Assembly: GCA_045539315.1 (NCBI GenBank)
Contig: JAZQFC010000028.1
Span: 1 to 31,494, forward strand
Source of the DNA: RUG11462 sp045539315
Lineage (GTDB): Bacteria > Bacillota > Clostridia > Oscillospirales > Acutalibacteraceae
Direction: 5' to 3'
Length of the DNA: 31,494 bases
Of the stretch, positions 31,489-31,494 are shown one piece after another (position 1 is the first letter of the stretch; each line of letters opens with the position of its first letter). The notes beneath the pieces were generated by a model that worked only from the letters and a program-made list of their open reading frames with translations, had not been told where the DNA came from and searched no databases. A program made the position numbers and the translations under genes.

Positions 31489-31494
31489 GTTGTT

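Noticed and set aside
1..31494. tRNA, rRNA, known riboswitch or CRISPR array
   Set aside because: No cloverleaf, conserved rRNA segment, recognised aptamer core or regular repeat-spacer series was found on reading either strand; a covariance-model scan would be the decisive test.

Overview
The window looks like chromosomal DNA of a low-GC, Gram-positive anaerobe of the class Clostridia, probably a gut or rumen relative of the Ruminococcaceae/Oscillospirales. The evidence is the AT-rich sequence, strong AGGAGG-type ribosome binding sites, an ispH gene fused to ribosomal-protein-S1 domains behind cmk and plsC, a Gram-positive LexA box on uvrBA, and secreted proteins with threonine linkers and Cys-rich modules. 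No rRNA, tRNA, CRISPR array, transposase or phage gene was recognised.

Layout. (1) About 1-3,800, minus strand: three paralogous secreted BspA-type leucine-rich-repeat proteins. Each has its own nearly identical sigma-A promoter. A 92-bp near-identical repeat covers two of the gene ends and terminators. A signal-peptide micro-ORF (3635-3694) and a self-complementary element (3575-3645) fill the gap upstream. (2) 3,799-5,064, minus: an ECF-type sigma factor and its membrane anti-sigma partner. (3) 5,066-7,803, minus: a membrane-fusion protein, a MacB-type ABC permease and a DUF6873-like protein, with no ATPase gene among them. (4) 7,886-13,570, plus: radC, then uvrB-uvrA under a promoter whose spacer is a LexA box. 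(5) 13,575-20,465, plus: DUF5685-like protein, Cys-tailed J-domain protein, small membrane protein, HI0933-type flavoprotein, cmk, plsC, and an IspH-S1-rubredoxin-like triple fusion containing an internal Shine-Dalgarno plus ATG. (6) 20,464-31,494: an AraC-family regulator divergent from three large secreted proteins. These are a GH2 glycosidase, a Thr-linker protein and a smaller beta-rich protein, and all three end in the same roughly 150-residue domain that I do not recognise.

The strongest candidate for something undescribed is in region 6. The second and third secreted proteins are each followed, 11 and 20 nt after their stop codons, by a tiny gene of 47 or 48 codons. The two micro-proteins are paralogous: conserved amino end, variable Pro/Glu/Thr middle, and identical last 13 residues. 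Their conserved ends differ mostly by synonymous changes, so they are real proteins under selection. The repeating unit appears to be [secreted protein with the shared C-terminal domain] + [micro-protein]. The window ends six bases after the second micro-gene, so more units may follow.

Control of region 6 can also be read. Three TGCAA pentamers spaced exactly 11 bp apart lie between the regulator and the GH2 gene. The first overlaps the regulator's own -35 box and the last ends 10 bp before the -35 of the GH2 promoter. A weaker pair of TGCA sites 22 bp apart lies at the promoter of the third secreted gene.
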